A stretch of 64,000 bases of DNA from Prevotella sp. (GTDB lineage: Bacteria; Bacteroidota; Bacteroidia; Bacteroidales; Bacteroidaceae). The stretch is taken from NCBI GenBank assembly GCA_017458225.1, contig JAFTFX010000035.1, positions 1 through 64,000 of the forward strand. Direction: 5' to 3'. The translations under genes and the position numbers were made by a program. Of the stretch, positions 63,509 to 64,000 are shown one piece after another. The first letter of the stretch is position 1, and every line of letters starts with the position of its first letter. The notes below the pieces were generated by a model that was given only the letters and a program-made list of their open reading frames with translations, was not told the DNA's origin and did not search any database.

Positions 63509-64000
63509 ATGAAAAAGAAACTCTACGCATTGGCTTTAGCGACAATTGCCACCGTGTCGGCAAACGCACAGAACACGTCTGCCAGCCAGATGGAGAAACT
63601 GGACCGTGGACTGGTTGCCCTGCCTGCAGCAAGCGGGTCTTCAGGCATCTTTCTGAGTTGGCGACTGTTTGGAACTGACGATGAAAGCAAGACAACCTTT
63701 ACCTTGCTACGAAACAACTCAGCATTATCAGGAGCATCGAAAGTAACCAAGACGAACTATCTGGACACAGGCGGCAAGTCTACCGACCAATACAGAGTGG
63801 TGACACTGAAAGACGGAGTGCCCGTGGACACCAGCAAAGCGGTCACACCATGGGCCAACGCCTATAAGATCATCACCCTGGATCAGCCGGCTGCAGGAAC
63901 ACTGGGCGGCACCTATTCGCCTAACGATGCCTCGGTAGGCGACGTGGACGGCGACGGTGAATACGAAATCATCCTGAAATGGGATCCGTCTAACGCGAAG
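63509..64000 (+). CDS. PL11-type rhamnogalacturonan lyase, 5' part only
   Basis: The frame is open to the end of the window (164 codons). A signal peptide (MKKKLYALALATIATVSANAQ) is followed by the PL11 start: MEKLDRGLVALPA, GIFLSWRLFGTDDESKTTF, and the first calcium-binding repeat SVGDVDGDGEYEIILKWDPS. It is closely similar in layout to the first 160 residues of the lyase at 58617-63260, with which it shares a divergent promoter region, so they are likely paralogues under common control. Completeness cannot be judged. Confidence 0.85.
   Translation, partial: MKKKLYALALATIATVSANAQNTSASQMEKLDRGLVALPAASGSSGIFLSWRLFGTDDESKTTFTLLRNNSALSGASKVTKTNYLDTGGKSTDQYRVVTLKDGVPVDTSKAVTPWANAYKIITLDQPAAGTLGGTYSPNDASVGDVDGDGEYEIILKWDPSNAK

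Overview
The window looks like chromosome of a gut or rumen Prevotella/Segatella-type Bacteroidales. The reasons are Bacteroidetes promoters (TAnnTTTG, usually followed by C) before most transcription units, SusC/SusD pairs, a hybrid two-component regulator, many secreted glycan enzymes, lipoproteins with LxxC lipoboxes, and a short C-terminal tag (YxLxGxxV...GxYIxNGKKxxxK) on at least eight secreted products. No tRNA, rRNA, CRISPR array or complete transposase gene was seen.

Layout. 1-441: end of an AlbA/HATPase-type DNA-binding protein. 704-8105: fructan locus with a LamG-GH32 protein, a DUF1573 protein, a classical GH32 fructanase, a FucP-type MFS transporter and a PfkB fructokinase. 8212-21562: rhamnogalacturonan/galactan region with two GH2 enzymes, a PL11 lyase, a secreted protein and a small peptide. 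It also holds a chimeric PL11 pseudogene and a broken hybrid two-component regulator, so this locus appears to be decaying. 21702-28979: AAA/PD-(D/E)XK protein, a second secreted-protein plus small-peptide cassette, an AAA/DUF4143 ATPase and a tagged secreted protein. 29144-33092: an SMC-like ATPase and a DUF4435 (TOPRIM-like) protein resembling PARIS-type defence pairs, overlapping by ATGA with a GH51 arabinofuranosidase. 33159-36579: tandem Cache-HAMP sensors, of which the first has lost the phospho-acceptor His and the ATPase domain. 36682-54240: a seven-gene minus-strand operon with two SusC/SusD pairs and three fasciclin-domain lipoproteins but no enzyme. 54646-55310: a two-gene hypothetical module. 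55456-64000: a tagged secreted protein, a PL11 lyase fused to autotransporter-type repeats, and a divergent PL11 gene cut by the window end.

How the genes fit together. The fructan genes make a simple route: surface or periplasmic hydrolysis, fructose import, phosphorylation. The PL11, GH2 and GH51 genes point to pectin (rhamnogalacturonan I, arabinan, galactan) use. The fasciclin/SusCD operon has no enzyme, so its substrate cannot be read from the window.

The most unusual items are these. (i) A dispersed intergenic element built of 22-bp units, in three copies, each at the 3' end of a gene. (ii) A family of small acidic-tailed peptides with exceptionally strong Shine-Dalgarno sites, each directly after a secreted protein carrying a shared uncharacterised domain. 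(iii) The ATPase/DUF4435 pair overlapping a glycosidase. (iv) The sensor pseudokinase. (v) The PL11-autotransporter-repeat fusion. Functional statements rest on family knowledge and sequence reading only; no search was run.
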